Source of the DNA: Aedes albopictus
Taxonomy: Eukaryota > Arthropoda > Insecta > Diptera > Culicidae
Reading direction: 5' to 3'
NCBI RefSeq assembly: GCF_035046485.1
Contig: NC_085137.1
Location: 40,851,155 to 40,915,154 of the forward strand
Length of the DNA: 64,000 bases
The notes beneath the pieces were generated by a model, which had not been told where the DNA came from, ran no database searches, and saw only the letters and a list, made by a program, of their open reading frames with translations. Made by a program: the position numbers and the translations under genes. Positions 46,170 through 58,103 of this stretch are shown here, piece after piece (position 1 is the stretch's first letter; every line of letters starts with the position of its first letter).

Positions 46170-46900
46170 GAGTTGAAACTTCTGTATCATTAGAGAAGTG
46201 AATTAAAGCTGTCCTGTAGTGTCCGTGAAAAAAAAACAGTCTGCTGTCTGGCTGGATTGTCACTGACCATCAGTTATATCCCAGTTCAACTTGCGAAATA
46301 CATAGTTTCGATCCTCCTGGCACATTCGCCAGTCACGTTCTTTTTATTTATCATGGTACCGTTGCCGCAGTTCTTCACTCCTTTATATGCGAGTGTTTGA
46401 ACAACTGAATAATTATGTGTTCATCCTTTTTACACCATAGAAAGGGTATGACCATAGCTTCAAAAACTGATATTGTCCGTAAATATAATCTTATCAGCAT
46501 TAACCGATCTAAGATCTTTTGGCAGGTTATTAAATATATCTATATCTCTTTCGGGACGGACCAGCAGAATTGTGCAGTTGAATAACAGTTCTTTACTATT
46601 TTACATCTATTATTCTCTGTTTTATGCGATGTATTATGTTTTAGTCATGTAGAGTTTGAAATCTTAGAATGGTTCGTCATTATATACGTAGGTATTCTTC
46701 ATTTGCTTTTCCGTAAAAATCTAGTACTAACAGGTTCATCGATCGCTTGTAGTTCCGTGAAAACGTTGTAGATTCCTCCAGATGATTATTCGAAAAGCAA
46801 ATTCAATCAAGAAGGAATCTGGATAACCGTGCTAGGGAAACAAAAAGAGGATACCTAGATCTAGCAGATATTACGAACTTGGAAGTTAAAAGCCATAGAA
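46170..46900. other. Intronic spacer
   Basis: Nothing recognised. Confidence 0.35.
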
Positions 46901-47720
46901 TAGAAATTATACTACAGGGATTTCCCGTCAGGTTTTATTTCTGGATCTTCTCTAGAAATACCCGGGATTGCTCACAAGATTCCTTACTTATTTTTTCACG
47001 AAATTTCTCTTATTATTAGTTTTCATTTTTTTCCCGGAGTTTCCTCTAGAGGTTTTCCCAGTATTGCCCAGAGTCCGATGTGGGACTCCACCTGTGTTTT
47101 GCCAAATTACATTTTTATGGGACTTCTACCAAGATTTATACCGACAAAAGTTTCTTTAATGATATATCGCAGATGTTGTCACGGAGTTTCTATCGGAGTT
47201 TTCTCATGCAAGTTTTCCACGATTCCTTCCGCTCCTCTTAGGACTTCCCTTGGAGATCTTTCCGTGATTTTTCCCACAGTTGCTACAAGTTATTGCTGGG
47301 ATTTCTCCTACACCTCTTTAACCCTTTGGAGACGGATGGGTCACATTAGCCCAGCTGAAAAAAAAAACTGTCCATTATAAACGTGTTCTAGACCTGCAAT
47401 CTAGACGAGATTGCATCCACAAAGACGAAAATACCAAAGGGTTAAGGGATTTCTTATGTAGTTTTTCACGAATTGCTCTCGGAATTTCTTCCAAAGTTTC
47501 TTCTGTGATTTTTACAGGAGTTTCAGCTGGGATATTTCCCAAGGGTTCTTGTGGGATTTCTTATGGATCCTGGGCGGAACTCCAGCGAAGACCCTGTGAA
47601 AAACTCTTGCAGAAATCCTGCAAAGAGCTCTAGTAAAAATCCCAGGAACAACTCTCAGAAATCCCGAAAGAACACAGAAAAAATCTCGGAAGGAGCTTTT
47701 GATGGGAACGAATACGTAAA
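46900..47720. repeat. Degenerate TTCC-type phrase field with embedded element
   Basis: Phrases GGGATTTCTCC, GAGTTTCCTC and TTCCACGATT alternate irregularly. An inverted pair TAACCCTTTGGAGACGG / ACCAAAGGGTTA (47319-47444) marks a small ~125-bp insertion. Confidence 0.55.
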
Positions 47721-48400
47721 AAGCTCTTGATGGAAAACTAGGGGTGGGGTTCTGAGATCACCAAAATTTGGGCTACTCTTCAAGAACCGCAGAGAAGATG
47801 GTAAGCCATACAAGGCTTCATCTATAGGGTTAATGTGAACTTTATTTGTTGTTGTCAATCATAGGAAACTACAGACATCTATGCTTATGCTCATATGTTA
47901 AAAGTGGCATTTTCAAGCAATTCGAAAAAGTAAATGAAAGAAGACGTTGCTTCACTATGGGTGGATTAATTAATGTTTGTATGCTAAAATTTCCATCTAT
48001 TTTTTTTGCGACAGACAATTAAAGTTTGCGTTATTTAAGGTTTCTTCGGTGAATGCATGAATATTGAAATAATTCATTCATTTGAACAGACGTAATTCAT
48101 TCATTTAAGCAGACGAGCACGGTAGACTAATTATAAGTCTTTTCTACCACTGCGCAATTATCATGGTAACACATTCGCTACGTTCTATTTAAATTGAGGA
48201 ATGGCGGGTTTCACGCCAACTCGTATTCAGTTTAATCTATCTATCAGAATCCAATGACTTATTTTTGTGGAATGTCTTTGTATTTTATAGCAACTATGCT
48301 AGTTTTTTTTTCAAAATTAAATGATCCTTTCCTAATGGTAAAACAGCCCAAGAATTTTTTTTTTAGTTCAAAAATTGGTGTGGGTTGTTGTAAAGGAACT
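47721..48400. other. Intronic spacer
   Basis: A small reiteration TAATTCATTCATTT occurs at 48070-48105; otherwise nothing is recognised. Confidence 0.35.
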
Positions 48401-48880
48401 TCTGGGGAAATACGATATGAAATTTCTGGCGAGTTCCTAGAAAAATGCTCGAGAAATTACAGGGGGATGAAACCTTACATTAATTCTTGAAAGAATCTCG
48501 TTAGTAATTTCTGTAGAAAGGTTCTAGAGGAGTTCGCGGATCAATCCGTATTTTCTGATAGAATCCTTAATGTAATCTGCGAAAAAATCCCTGCTAGGAT
48601 TCCTGGAAAAAGTAAAACCTGAAAAAAATACCTGGCGGAATATCTGGAGCGATTCCTGAAAAAATCCCAGCAGTTTGAGAAATTCTAGGATGAATTCTTA
48701 TAGAATTCTAAGCAAGAAATTCTAGAAGAAATCTCTTGAAAAATTTCTACTAACAAATATTTCTGTAGATCAAAAACATCCTAGAGGAATTCAAAGGGGA
48801 TCCCCGGGAAATACATAGAAGTCTATTATGGTTCTTCTTTGATAAATTGTTTGAGTAATTTCTGGAGAAATAACTAAGGG
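48400..48880. repeat. Degenerate phrase field (reverse orientation)
   Basis: The same reiterated phrases in the opposite orientation (AGGAATTC, TTCTAGAAGAAATC, CCTGGAAAAA). Confidence 0.55.
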
Positions 48881-48887
48881 TACTAAC

Positions 48888-50210
48888 ACCCAAGTAACAA
48901 TTTTGATTTTATCGAAGTTTTTTTTAGCGATTCAAAACTTCTAATCATAAAATCATTGATGTCAACTTGAAAGTCTTCTCAAGTTCTTATATGCCTCCTA
49001 TTGGCCCAATCATAGTATGATCTACAGGACTTCTTATGCATACCGGCTTAGGGTTTCTGGTTGTATCATGGTTTTATCGTATCCCCGATAAAACCTTCTA
49101 AATAAAATCATCTTTTGACTTGTCAAATATTTGTTTTGTTTATTTTTCACTATCAATGTTCGATCGTCAGAATAAATTATGCTCGGTTGTTTATCCAGCT
49201 ATCAATTGGAAAGATGTCGATCTGGAATTCAAGTTTGTTTTCCTATTTAATACGTGTTAGGAGACATGCCACGGGAAATTTGTAGTGAATGTGACTGTGA
49301 TAATGACAAAAAATAAATGCGCCACACAAACTGTGCATAAATTGGAAGTTAAATGCATTTGATTTACTCGGTGGAATTGGGTGCAAAAAAGGTTTTTTCA
49401 ACATAGCGGAGACATTAGGATTTTTTTCCGAAAATGAAATGACGGAAATGTGTTGAATCGTTAAGTTTGATCTTAAGCTGTACGTGAAATCATAAAATTG
49501 AGTAATGATTTTTCAGTATTTACATAAATTATCCCGGCTTGGTGACATATTTTTCTGATAGAACTGTGTTCCTGATGATTGCTCCAATAGGGCTTACCTT
49601 CCTGAGGTGGTCATAACTGAGCTCACGATGAAACTAACGGTTTTATCACAGCATTTCTTTTTCTATGTTACGGCCACGAAATCTTTTGTTGGTTTTATGC
49701 TTGCCTCACAGTTTTGTATATTTGTTAACAAAAAAAATCTCATCGACAACAACTGCAAATGCAAGTTTTATTGAATTGGTATATAATAAGTGATAAAACC
49801 AGTTAGTCTAGTGGTTTCCCGTTCCAGTCGGGAAAATTTTCTCGGCTCCCTGGGCATAGTGTATTATTGTGCTTGCCTCACAATATACAAATTCATGCAA
49901 TGGCAGGCAAAGAAAGCCCTTCAATTAATAACTGTGGAAGTGCTCAAGAGAACACTAAGTTGAAGCGAGGCAGGCCAAGTCCCAGTGGGGACGTAGAGCC
50001 ATAAAGAAGAAGAAGAATAAGTGATAAAACCAATTCATGGCTACTTGCAAGTCTTTAACTGAAGATGTTTATAGCGTTATATGACAGTTTTATGGAATGC
50101 CAAAGGTGCAAAGTAAAATCTTCCACATAAAACTAGCTTTATTACATGCTCGTATAGAACCAGGATAAAACATGAATAAACCTTCAAGGCATGCTGATTG
50201 CTACTTGGGT
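48888..50210. mobile_element. 1.3-kb non-autonomous element with ACCCAAGTA ends
   Basis: Ends ACCCAAGTAACAATTTTGAT and, inverted, ATTGCTACTTGGGT. The interior mentions TTTTAT/ATAAAAC repeatedly in both orientations. It hosts the SINE at 49802-50015. A small relative with CAAGTAACATT ends lies at about 57468-57634. Confidence 0.65.
49802..50015 (+). mobile_element. tRNA-derived SINE (Feilai-like) with 17-bp duplication
   Basis: Head GTTAGTCTAGTGGTTTCCCG resembles a tRNA A-box region. The body has GGCATAGTG...GTGCTTGCCTCAC and TAACTGTGGAAGTGCTCAAG, and the end is GACGTAGAGCCATAAAGAAG. AATAAGTGATAAAACCA is duplicated at 49785-49801 and 50016-50032. The AAG-rich 3' tail and the length agree with the Aedes Feilai SINE as I remember it; the name is by resemblance. 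Confidence 0.8.
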
Positions 50211-50219
50211 AGGATACCC

Positions 50220-50760
50220 TGCAGAATACCAAGAAATACTTATGGATGTATCTAAGTAGGAATGCCTGGAAAAATTCTCAGGGACATATCTAAAAAGATT
50301 CCAATAAAGTTCCCGGTTGAATTCCTTGGGGAACATTAGCAAAAATTCCTGGAAGATCGCAGCAAGAAATTATGGAGAAATAAATCCCATTACGAATTCC
50401 AGAAGGGTTTCCATAATACAAGAAAGCTACTGCGTAAATCTCAGCATAGATTCTTGTATCAATCCCAGGAAGTGGTCATTCATAAACCATGTAGACAAAA
50501 TTTTGGTCATCTCCGACCCCCTCCTCCCTTCCCCCCCCCCCCCTTTGTATGGAACGAAAACATTGGGACCCCCCTTTCCCCCTAAAAGTCTACGTGAATT
50601 GAAAACGAAAAGAATTCATGTCGAGGTTCTTTCCGGGATTCCGCCAGAAATTTGTCTGGATATTTCCTTCCGAGACTTCTACCAGGATTTCAGCTGCGAT
50701 AGCTCCATGAATTGCTTCTGGCATTCATCTTAAAATCCTTAATTCCATCAATTGGAAGAA
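50220..50760. repeat. Phrase field with a C-rich MITE
   Basis: 50220-50470 and 50620-50740 are degenerate phrase repeats. 50471-50606 is a C-rich element (left GGTCATTCATAAACCATGTA, poly-C core) lacking a clear right end. Confidence 0.5.
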
Positions 50761-52324
50761 TAATCAGTAGGGTGCCTGTACCAGTTATCATACTACCTAA
50801 GAAAAACTATTTCTGCAAGAATAAGACGAAGACCGACGAATATCGTCGATATGTCAATCAGGCCGAACATTTTAAATAGTTCTAATTGGCATTTAATAAA
50901 ATCGGAGAAAATGCGACTCGAAAGTAATAATGATAAACTTAAATTCCAATTAAAACCGAGACGTTTTATATAAACTTGTTTCACTTCTAGGGGGAAAATC
51001 TATCGAACTCTACCGTGTTTTAGTTTTTTTTTTGGGTTGGATACTAAAATAGGACATTTTTTTCAATCATCACGAAAACCAGTAGAGATATCGCAATTTC
51101 ATGGTCAAATTTGGCCAATCGGGTTCCAGAATAAATCGGTGAAGTCTAGAAAAGATATAGCATAGACGATTGTACACATCGTGGGTGGCTATACAATGCT
51201 CAGCTTCATATGTTTTGAAAAATCCAGCACGTAGTATGGCTAAAATAACGTTTGGAATTAACGCCTTTTTCTACGTGTTAGAGTTGGTCGAAACAAGCAT
51301 CCACATTGTATTTTTGGCCACGTCCTTACAATCGCTAGGAAAGGGTAGGAATGTTAGTCTACTTGAAGATACAGGGTACCCAAACTATCTCCATAGACGT
51401 TAAGGAAAAATAATTTGGGATTGGTATGAGGAGCTCAATTCGACAATCTAGAGCGCAGTTGACATTATTGATGGATGGTTTACAGATCTGTTAGATGAAC
51501 TTACCTTGATTTTCTGGAAGAAAGAAGTATATTAGTAAACAAAAAAATAATATAAATAACATACACATCTGCATATAAATACTATAGATATTGAAGGGGC
51601 CAAAGGATTAATTCAGACAATCAATGTTTGACAAACACAAGATTGAAGAGGAAAAAAACATAAACAAATTTAAACAGAAATCGTTCGCAGTAAAAGTCAA
51701 ACAGAAACATCACAAAAACACATCAATATTCAATCCATACTCCCACTTTAGGCAGGAAAATAGCAAAATTGAAACTTGATGTAGTAGATCTTACGCCGTA
51801 ACGCACCATTTCAAGGTGATCTACCCACGTTACGGGATAGCTGAAGTCTAAAAAAAGATATGTTCGAACTGAAAATGTTTTTTGAATGTTTGATCTAGCA
51901 TAAATTCCACTTTAATCCTTTGCGCCAACCGAAATCTTTCATTTTTTTGCACAGCTCACTTATTTCCACCAGTAGATTACTTTCCACTCGAGAAATCTTA
52001 TCCCGGAGAGTTTTCAAAATTAGCCCCACCCTACTCCACAGGTTCCGTTTTCGGTTAGACTAGGTATGCAGGGTAAGCACCTAAACACCATAAATTAGGG
52101 GTCGTCTGACTAGTGGACTCTTACCACTGGAACACGCGGTCCGTAGTGCTATTCTCAACCAGTTGAGCCAACCGCTACCGATACTACACAGTTATCTAGG
52201 CTGATCGAGAGAAGAAGTTGATATTGATGATCAACTTCATACGGGCTGAACAAAGATTTTCCCAGAAATTTAGGGTTTGTGAGATTTTTTTTTGGGAAGC
52301 GAAAAAAGTTGAATGAGTTCATAA
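50761..52324. other. Intronic spacer with possible tRNA-like remnant
   Basis: No supported gene. 52115-52195 on the minus strand contains TTGGCTCAACTGGTTGAGAA, similar to a tRNA A-box, with no matching T arm. It may be a degraded SINE head. Confidence 0.35.
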
Positions 52325-52592
52325 GGCGTATCTACAATGATCGATTTCTCTTCATCGATTTTCTCTTCAGGTTATTCCGGGAAATACGACCAGTATTCGG
52401 ATAATCTCTCGGTGTATTTTGGTAAAGGACGACTAAGACTAACTTCTAAAACAACAAAAACAACAGAAAATTATATACCGGCCAAGTTATTAATCAAACA
52501 GAAAATTGATGAAGAGAAATCGATCATTGATTGATTGATTGATTTGTCTTTATTAGAGAGACTTTCATGAAATCGATCATTGTAGATACGCC
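52325..52592. mobile_element. Inverted-repeat MITE carrying a retro-stub
   Basis: Arms GGCGTATCTACAATGATCGA and its inverse ending TGTAGATACGCC; the arms extend over TTTCTCTTCATCGATTTTCT. The right arm is split by the 39-bp stub at 52530-52568. Confidence 0.75.
52530..52568 (-). mobile_element. 39-bp LINE 3'-end stub with perfect 14-bp duplication
   Basis: GAAATCGATCATTG lies at 52516-52529 and 52569-52582. The insert on the minus strand reads AATAAAGACAAATCAATCAA after a short CTCTCT segment, nearly identical to the stub at 28726-28755. The MITE's left arm shows the uninterrupted site. Confidence 0.85.
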
Positions 52593-53846
52593 CGATACGA
52601 ATTATAGCAACCTTTTAGTGCAGTCATCTTTCATCACTATATTTTTATTACTAAATTCCGAATCCGGGCTCAGATTTGTTCCAGCATGTCACAATTTTGA
52701 GCTATACATAAATTTATAGGGCAACATATGAAATGTATTCGGATTCAGTGACCGAAAATCTGTCTGGGACACATACGTTTGCTTTTCAGACAGACCAAAA
52801 GGTATATACCGTGAGGTCGCCATTCACCGCTCATGGTGCATTCGCCGCTCGTTTCATACGATTTGTATTCAAATCGTATAAAACGAGCGGTGATTTGAGC
52901 ATGAGCGGGGAATGACGACTTCACGCTATCATAATACGAAGATACTCTGCCCCAGGAAGTCACACCGTCAGCATGGTCTTGCTGAATACCTCTGAGCTTA
53001 CCGTATCGGCTATATGGGCCCGTTATATTTCTGAAGAATTCGATTCTATACCAAGCCAATTGGGTGCTTATCTTTCAGACGGCTGTCTTGCCTTTGCTCT
53101 TCTCCTGTAGTCGTTCTGAAATAATCAATGCGAGGGTAAACCCCACTTAATTTCGGTTGCGGGTATCATCGGTATCATCCAACCGAACTGTTCGCTAATG
53201 CCAGATCCAACCCAGAATCCACTCAGAGTCTCGTCCAAAATCTCAACCGTCAGTTTAATACCAGCATCCGCCTCGAATGCATCGTGTCCGTCCTGAGTCC
53301 GTCCAGTGAAAGTGCTCCGTCCTATTGTTGGCGAGTTTTGTTTTGATTGCGATAACAACGGCACCCGAAATCGTCCCATACTTTTTTGCACGGTGCGGTG
53401 TAGTGCTTGCAGAAATAGGTCAAAACAGAGTGCCCGATCAGCATGGTTCTGTTATCACTGCTGAACGAATTATTTGGCATTACGGTAAAGGTTGTTCACT
53501 GAGTGTGATAACGTGTCATAATGAGAAATTAGTTATGCTTTGATGGGTGATCCGCTCTGTTGGCTAGGAATGTAATTTAGTGATAACATTGGTAGAGAAG
53601 ATTTTGCACTAATTGAGAATATCAGCTGTTTTTTAGAGTAATATAGTGAAGCACGTAGAATCGTTCGTTTGATTGAAGCACTAACAACACTAATTGCTAG
53701 AGACTAACAACTGTACAGATTGATAGCTGCCTGTGCTGTGGATCGAGCTTTATTATGGTATGATTTTTGTTTTCTTTAGTTAACTCCAAAAAATCCCATT
53801 ACATTTTGATCACAAGTTAATCAAAATCCTTCCTACCGATCTCTAG
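52593..53846. other. End of the giant intron, possible alternative first exon
   Basis: 52740-53060 contains a decayed hairpin (TCGTTTCATACGATTTGTAT / ATACGATT). 53640-53762 ends TTTATTATG/GTATGA, a donor-like junction that could close a non-coding alternative first exon using the downstream ATG at 53859. This is speculative. Confidence 0.3.
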
Positions 53847-56800
53847 GGTTCTCGAAGGATGAAAAACGAGCGAGAACCCTTGCTAAGCACCTCGGACAAC
53901 TCGTTGGATGGATCGCACAATGAACACCAGCATCTGCTAGCACGGCCGGATCTGCGCAGCTCTCCGGAGAATATGATCGTTGATGTGAACAACGATAACG
54001 ACAGTCTTTCGCAGTCGGCCTCCAAGGACGATCCCGCCTATGGTTCGGCCAGTGAGACGTACGATCCCTCGATGCACCGAACGCTGGAACATCCCACCAC
54101 CAACATGGACACGATGATTCACCTGCTGAAGGGAAACATCGGAACCGGGATCCTCGCGATGCCGGACGCCTTCAAGAATGCCGGATTGTACGTGGGCCTG
54201 TTTGGGACATTGCTGATGGGTGCGATCTGCACCCACTGTATGCACATGTTGGTCAGGTGCTCGCACGAACTGTGCCGACGGTTGCAGGTCCCTTCGCTCA
54301 ACTTTGCCGAAGTATGCTATCGATCGTTCGAAACGGGACCCATGGGGATGCGACGATATTCGAATCTAGCACGGAGTCTGGTCAATATGTTCCTGGTGAT
54401 CACCCAGTTGGGCTTCTGCTGTGTGTACTTTGTGTTCGTGGCCGCGAACCTGAAGGAAGTGGTCGCGCATTACTTCTTCGATCTAGATACTAGGGTCTAT
54501 CTTCTGCTGATGTTGGTTCCAATGGTGCTGTTGAATCTGGTAAAGAACCTGAAATTTCTGACGCCGGTTTCGCTGATCGCGGCTTGTCTTACTGTGGCAG
54601 GTATGTAGTTTCTACTGAGATTGTTAAACAACCCTCTAAATTGTTCATCATCCGTAGGTCTCGCGTGCACGTTCTACTTTGTCCTCCAGGATTTACCGAA
54701 CACGCATTCGGTGAAACCGTGGGCGTCGTGGGCACAGTTGCCACTCTACTTTGGAACGGCAGTCTATGCATTTGAGGGAATTGGGATTGTATTGCCGTTG
54801 GAGAACAACATGAAAACTCCGGAGGATTTTGGTGGATGGACTGGAGTGCTCAATACGGGAATGGTGATCGTTGCCTGTCTCTACACGGCTGTGGGATTCT
54901 TCGGCTACCTGAAATACGGTGAAGACGTACAAGGAAGCATCACGCTTAATCTACCCGGAGATCAATTGTAAGTATGAACAAACAATCTGTTACGTGTTTT
55001 GAAAGTTTTTGGCCTTTATCAAATACAGTTTTGCGGAATGAGTAATTTCAGATGGTATTTTCTATGACATTTGGTCGGCGTTAAGTCAGAGGGAACCAAA
55101 TAATAAAATTGAGAAAAATGAGATTTTTAGCCTTTTGATGTTTTCTCACAAAATGCAATACAAGGTGAACGAAAGCTGTTCTAGAGCATTAAAAACAGTA
55201 ATAGGTGATGTAAAAGAAACATCAATGAAGTTAGTAATCTTCTTTTTCTTTCTGGCTCAACGTTCCAACTGAAACTTGACCTCCTCTCTTCAACTTAGTG
55301 TTCTTTGAGCACTTCCACAGTTATTAGTTGAAGGGCTTTCTTTGCCATTGCATGAATTTATTGTAAGGCAAGCACAATGATGTACTATGCCCAGAAAGTC
55401 GAGACCGGAACGGGAATCGAACCCGTTGTCTCCGGATTGGCGATCCAAGGCCTTAACTCTAGGCTAACTGGATTCCGCAGGATCGCTTCCTGTAACTCCT
55501 ACATAGAATTCCATCCGTAGTTTCTCCAGAAATTTATTCCAGGATTTCTATAGGAGTTCCCTCTGGGTTGTCCCAGAGAGCCCCTTCATTGATTCATTCA
55601 GGCGTTTATAAAGGACTCCTTCAGAAGTTTCTTTGGAATCCTTCAAGGAATTTTTCCAGAGATGCATAAAGAGGTTCCATCTGGGATTCCTCCAGTAGTG
55701 CTTTTCGGGATTTATCCGACAACCCCTAAGGAATTCCTTTCGGGATTCTTCCAAAATTTCTTTCCGAAGTTTTCTTTCCGATATTCCTCCAGGAATTCTT
55801 CCGAGATTCTTCCAGAAATTCCATCCAGAATTTCTCCCAGAAGTTCCGTCTGAGATTCATCTAGAATAAAGTACTTCAGTGATTTCTATTGAAGTATTTT
55901 CTGAGATTCTTCCGGAGCTTTTTGCAATGGTTTCAGCTATATTTTTTTTTCTAGAATTACCTCGAGAAATATTATTCCTCTGGGAAAAATTAGAGGAGAT
56001 TCAGAAGCACTTTCTGAAAATTGTTGGAGAAATTTACCAAAGAACTTCTCTGGGAACTTTATAAGGTACTTACGGAAGAATTCCATACAGATCTGTATTG
56101 AAAATCTTTTTGAGGGATTTCGGAAGTTTTCTATTGGAAACATTTGCGAATATTCCGAAATGACCTCTCGGGTTAAATGCATGCAGGAATTCCATTGGAA
56201 ATTTCTTAAGGAAACCCGAATACAGTACCTGGAGGAAGTGCGGATCGTTGCAGTTGAAACCCCTGAAGGATTTCCTGGAAGAATCCTGCAGGGTGTTCTA
56301 GAACGAATCTCGGATGAAACTCCTAGAATCTTGGAGGAATCTCGTGTCAAATTCCTGGACGGATCCCAGAAGAAATTCCTGCTGAACTCTCAGAAGAAAA
56401 TCATTAAGGAATACCAGAAATAGCTATGGGAAAAATCCGTCAAGAAACTCCTGAAAAATATCCGAGAAGGAGTTCCTGGAAGAATTCTAGAAGAAGTTGT
56501 TTAAAGAAGTTCCTAAGGAGTCCTAGAAAAAAATCCTGAATGTAGACAGGATTTTCAGGATATGGACAAAATCAATCATTGAATCAAACTTTTCCACTGA
56601 TCACCGCATCAAAACAAAAGCACCACCGTATATGGACTGTATCACAGTAGTGAAAGCAGTCGAGTAAGGTCAAATCCACAACGCTACGATGCGATGGGGC
56701 TATCTGTTCATTTCATAGCGGCTGTGTTAGTTACTTTGATGATCCATTCTTTTCTTGAAGATATTCTAGAAGAAGCAGCTTCAGGAATTTCAGCAGGATC

Positions 56801-58103
56801 TACTTGAGGAATCCCAGAAAGAATACCTAGAGGAATCCAGGGGGGAATCCCAAAAAGATTTTCTGGATAAGTCATTGCAAGAAAAAATCCGGGTGAAATC
56901 CCGGAAAGAATTTCTAGTGAATTCCCGGAACCGAAGGATTATCGGGGAAATCTCAGAAGATATCCCTGAAGGAAGCACGTAACGAATTCTTAGCGGAAGC
57001 TTGGAAGGTACTCTGAGTGTAATCCTGGTACTACTTGAGGAATCCCTGAAAAAATCCCGGATGAATCCCAGTTCGATCCTTTTTTTAGGAATACCAGTAG
57101 AAATTCCTGGAAGATTCTTAATGGGAGCTTCTGAAGGAATTATGGATAAACCCCTGGAAAAATCTCTGAAGAAGCTCCCTGAAGAATTCCAGAATGAACT
57201 CTTGGAGGAATTGTGCGAAAAAATCTGGAGAAACGCGAAGCTCTAGGAAGAAATCGTAGGGCAAACTCAAAAGGTATTCCCGAAAAAAATCCGGAATAAA
57301 TCCGGAATAAATTCCTGGAATGATTCTGGAAGGAATTCCTGGAAAATCCCCGAAGGATCTCTTGGCTAGAGAAATCTGACCTGCAAGTCATAAATAAATT
57401 AGCACACTTCTCGGAGCGCGCGACACATTTCAATTTCAACCTTTGAAAGTTACCGAAATTTCTTGAACAAGTAACATTTTAATGACCAATTATTCTTGTA
57501 GAGGTTCTTAGAATCGTCATAAAACCCTATACCTTTTATTTTGGTTTTATGATGGTTCTAAAAACCGTTTCTAACCTATTTGACTAAAAAAAATACTTGG
57601 AATAATTGTTATGATCTCAAGTAACATTCTCCCTAAATAGCCTAAAACGCTCTTCTTTCTACTCACTCTTCCCCCAACTCCGCAGCATCGCCCAACTGGT
57701 CCGGATCATGATGGCCCTGGCCATATTCTTCTCCTACGGTCTGCAGTTCTACGTTCCCATTTCGATCCTGAACCCGTCAATTCGCCGGAGGCTCCACTCC
57801 GAGCAGGCCCAACTAATCGGTGAGTATCTGCTGCGGGTCGGCCTGGTGGTATTTACCTTCCTGCTGGCGGCCATGATCCCCAACCTGGGGGCCGTCATTT
57901 CGCTGGTCGGCGCAGTCAGTAGCTCCACGCTGGCATTGATCTTCCCGCCGTTGATCGAGATCATAACATTTTGGCCCGATGGCCTCGGACGGAACTACTG
58001 GGTCCTGTGGAAGGATATTGCCATTATGACCTTCGGGATCTGTGGGTTCGTGTTCGGGACGTACACCAGCGTGGCGCAGATCATCAATCCGGATTTACAC
58101 TAA
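53847..58103 (+). CDS. SLC36/PAT-type amino-acid transporter, exons 2-4
   Basis: Exons 53847-54600, 54658-54967 and 57686-58103 join in phase; with exon 1 (20598-20630) the protein is 504 aa. The family are proton-coupled amino-acid transporters or transceptors of plasma and lysosomal membranes (known; Drosophila pathetic and relatives). The N-terminal cytosolic tail has the acidic dileucine EREPLL. Transport core TM1 reads MIHLLKGNIGTGILAMPDAF, the family signature. About 11 hydrophobic segments follow, including GLYVGLFGTLLMGAICTHCM, FLVITQLGFCCVYFVFVAAN, FGTAVYAFEGIGIVLPLENN and a C-terminal FGICGFVFGTYTSVAQII. Which Drosophila paralog it matches best is not resolved. Intron 3 (2.7 kb) is filled by a SINE and phrase repeats. 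Confidence 0.9.
55237..55480 (-). mobile_element. tRNA-derived SINE with intact-looking B box
   Basis: On the minus strand: AGTTAGCCTAGAGTTAAGGC (A-box region), GGGTTCGATTCCCGTTCCGG (B box), then the same body as 49802-50015 and an end in GAGCCAGAAAGAAAAAGAAG. This is more complete at the tRNA head than the other copy. No clear target duplication. Confidence 0.8.
55500..56560. repeat. Degenerate phrase field
   Basis: Starts in TTCC/CCAGAA orientation and switches to AAGGA/TTCCTGGA orientation near 56160. Frames such as VKFLDGSQKKFLLNSQKKII are artefacts of the phrase. Confidence 0.6.
56760..57370. repeat. Degenerate phrase field
   Basis: GGAATCCCAGAAAGAAT-type phrases reiterated with an approximate 24-30 bp rhythm. 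56540-56760 between the two fields is unlike them and may be an insertion. Confidence 0.6.

Larger units (their letters stand above)
54968..57685. other. Transporter intron 3: SINE and repeat fields
   Basis: Contains the SINE at 55237-55480, phrase fields at 55500-56560 and 56760-57370, and a small CAAGTAACATT-ended element at about 57468-57634. No nested gene. Confidence 0.6.

Noticed and set aside
53125..53391. 88-codon minus-strand frame (ends EIKWGLPSH)
   Set aside because: Protein-like text but no start context, no splice partner and no recognised family; not strong enough to list as a gene.
53937..54266. Minus-strand 109-codon frame opposite the transporter
   Set aside because: Antisense to a clear membrane-protein exon; His/Val/Gln-rich text without motifs.
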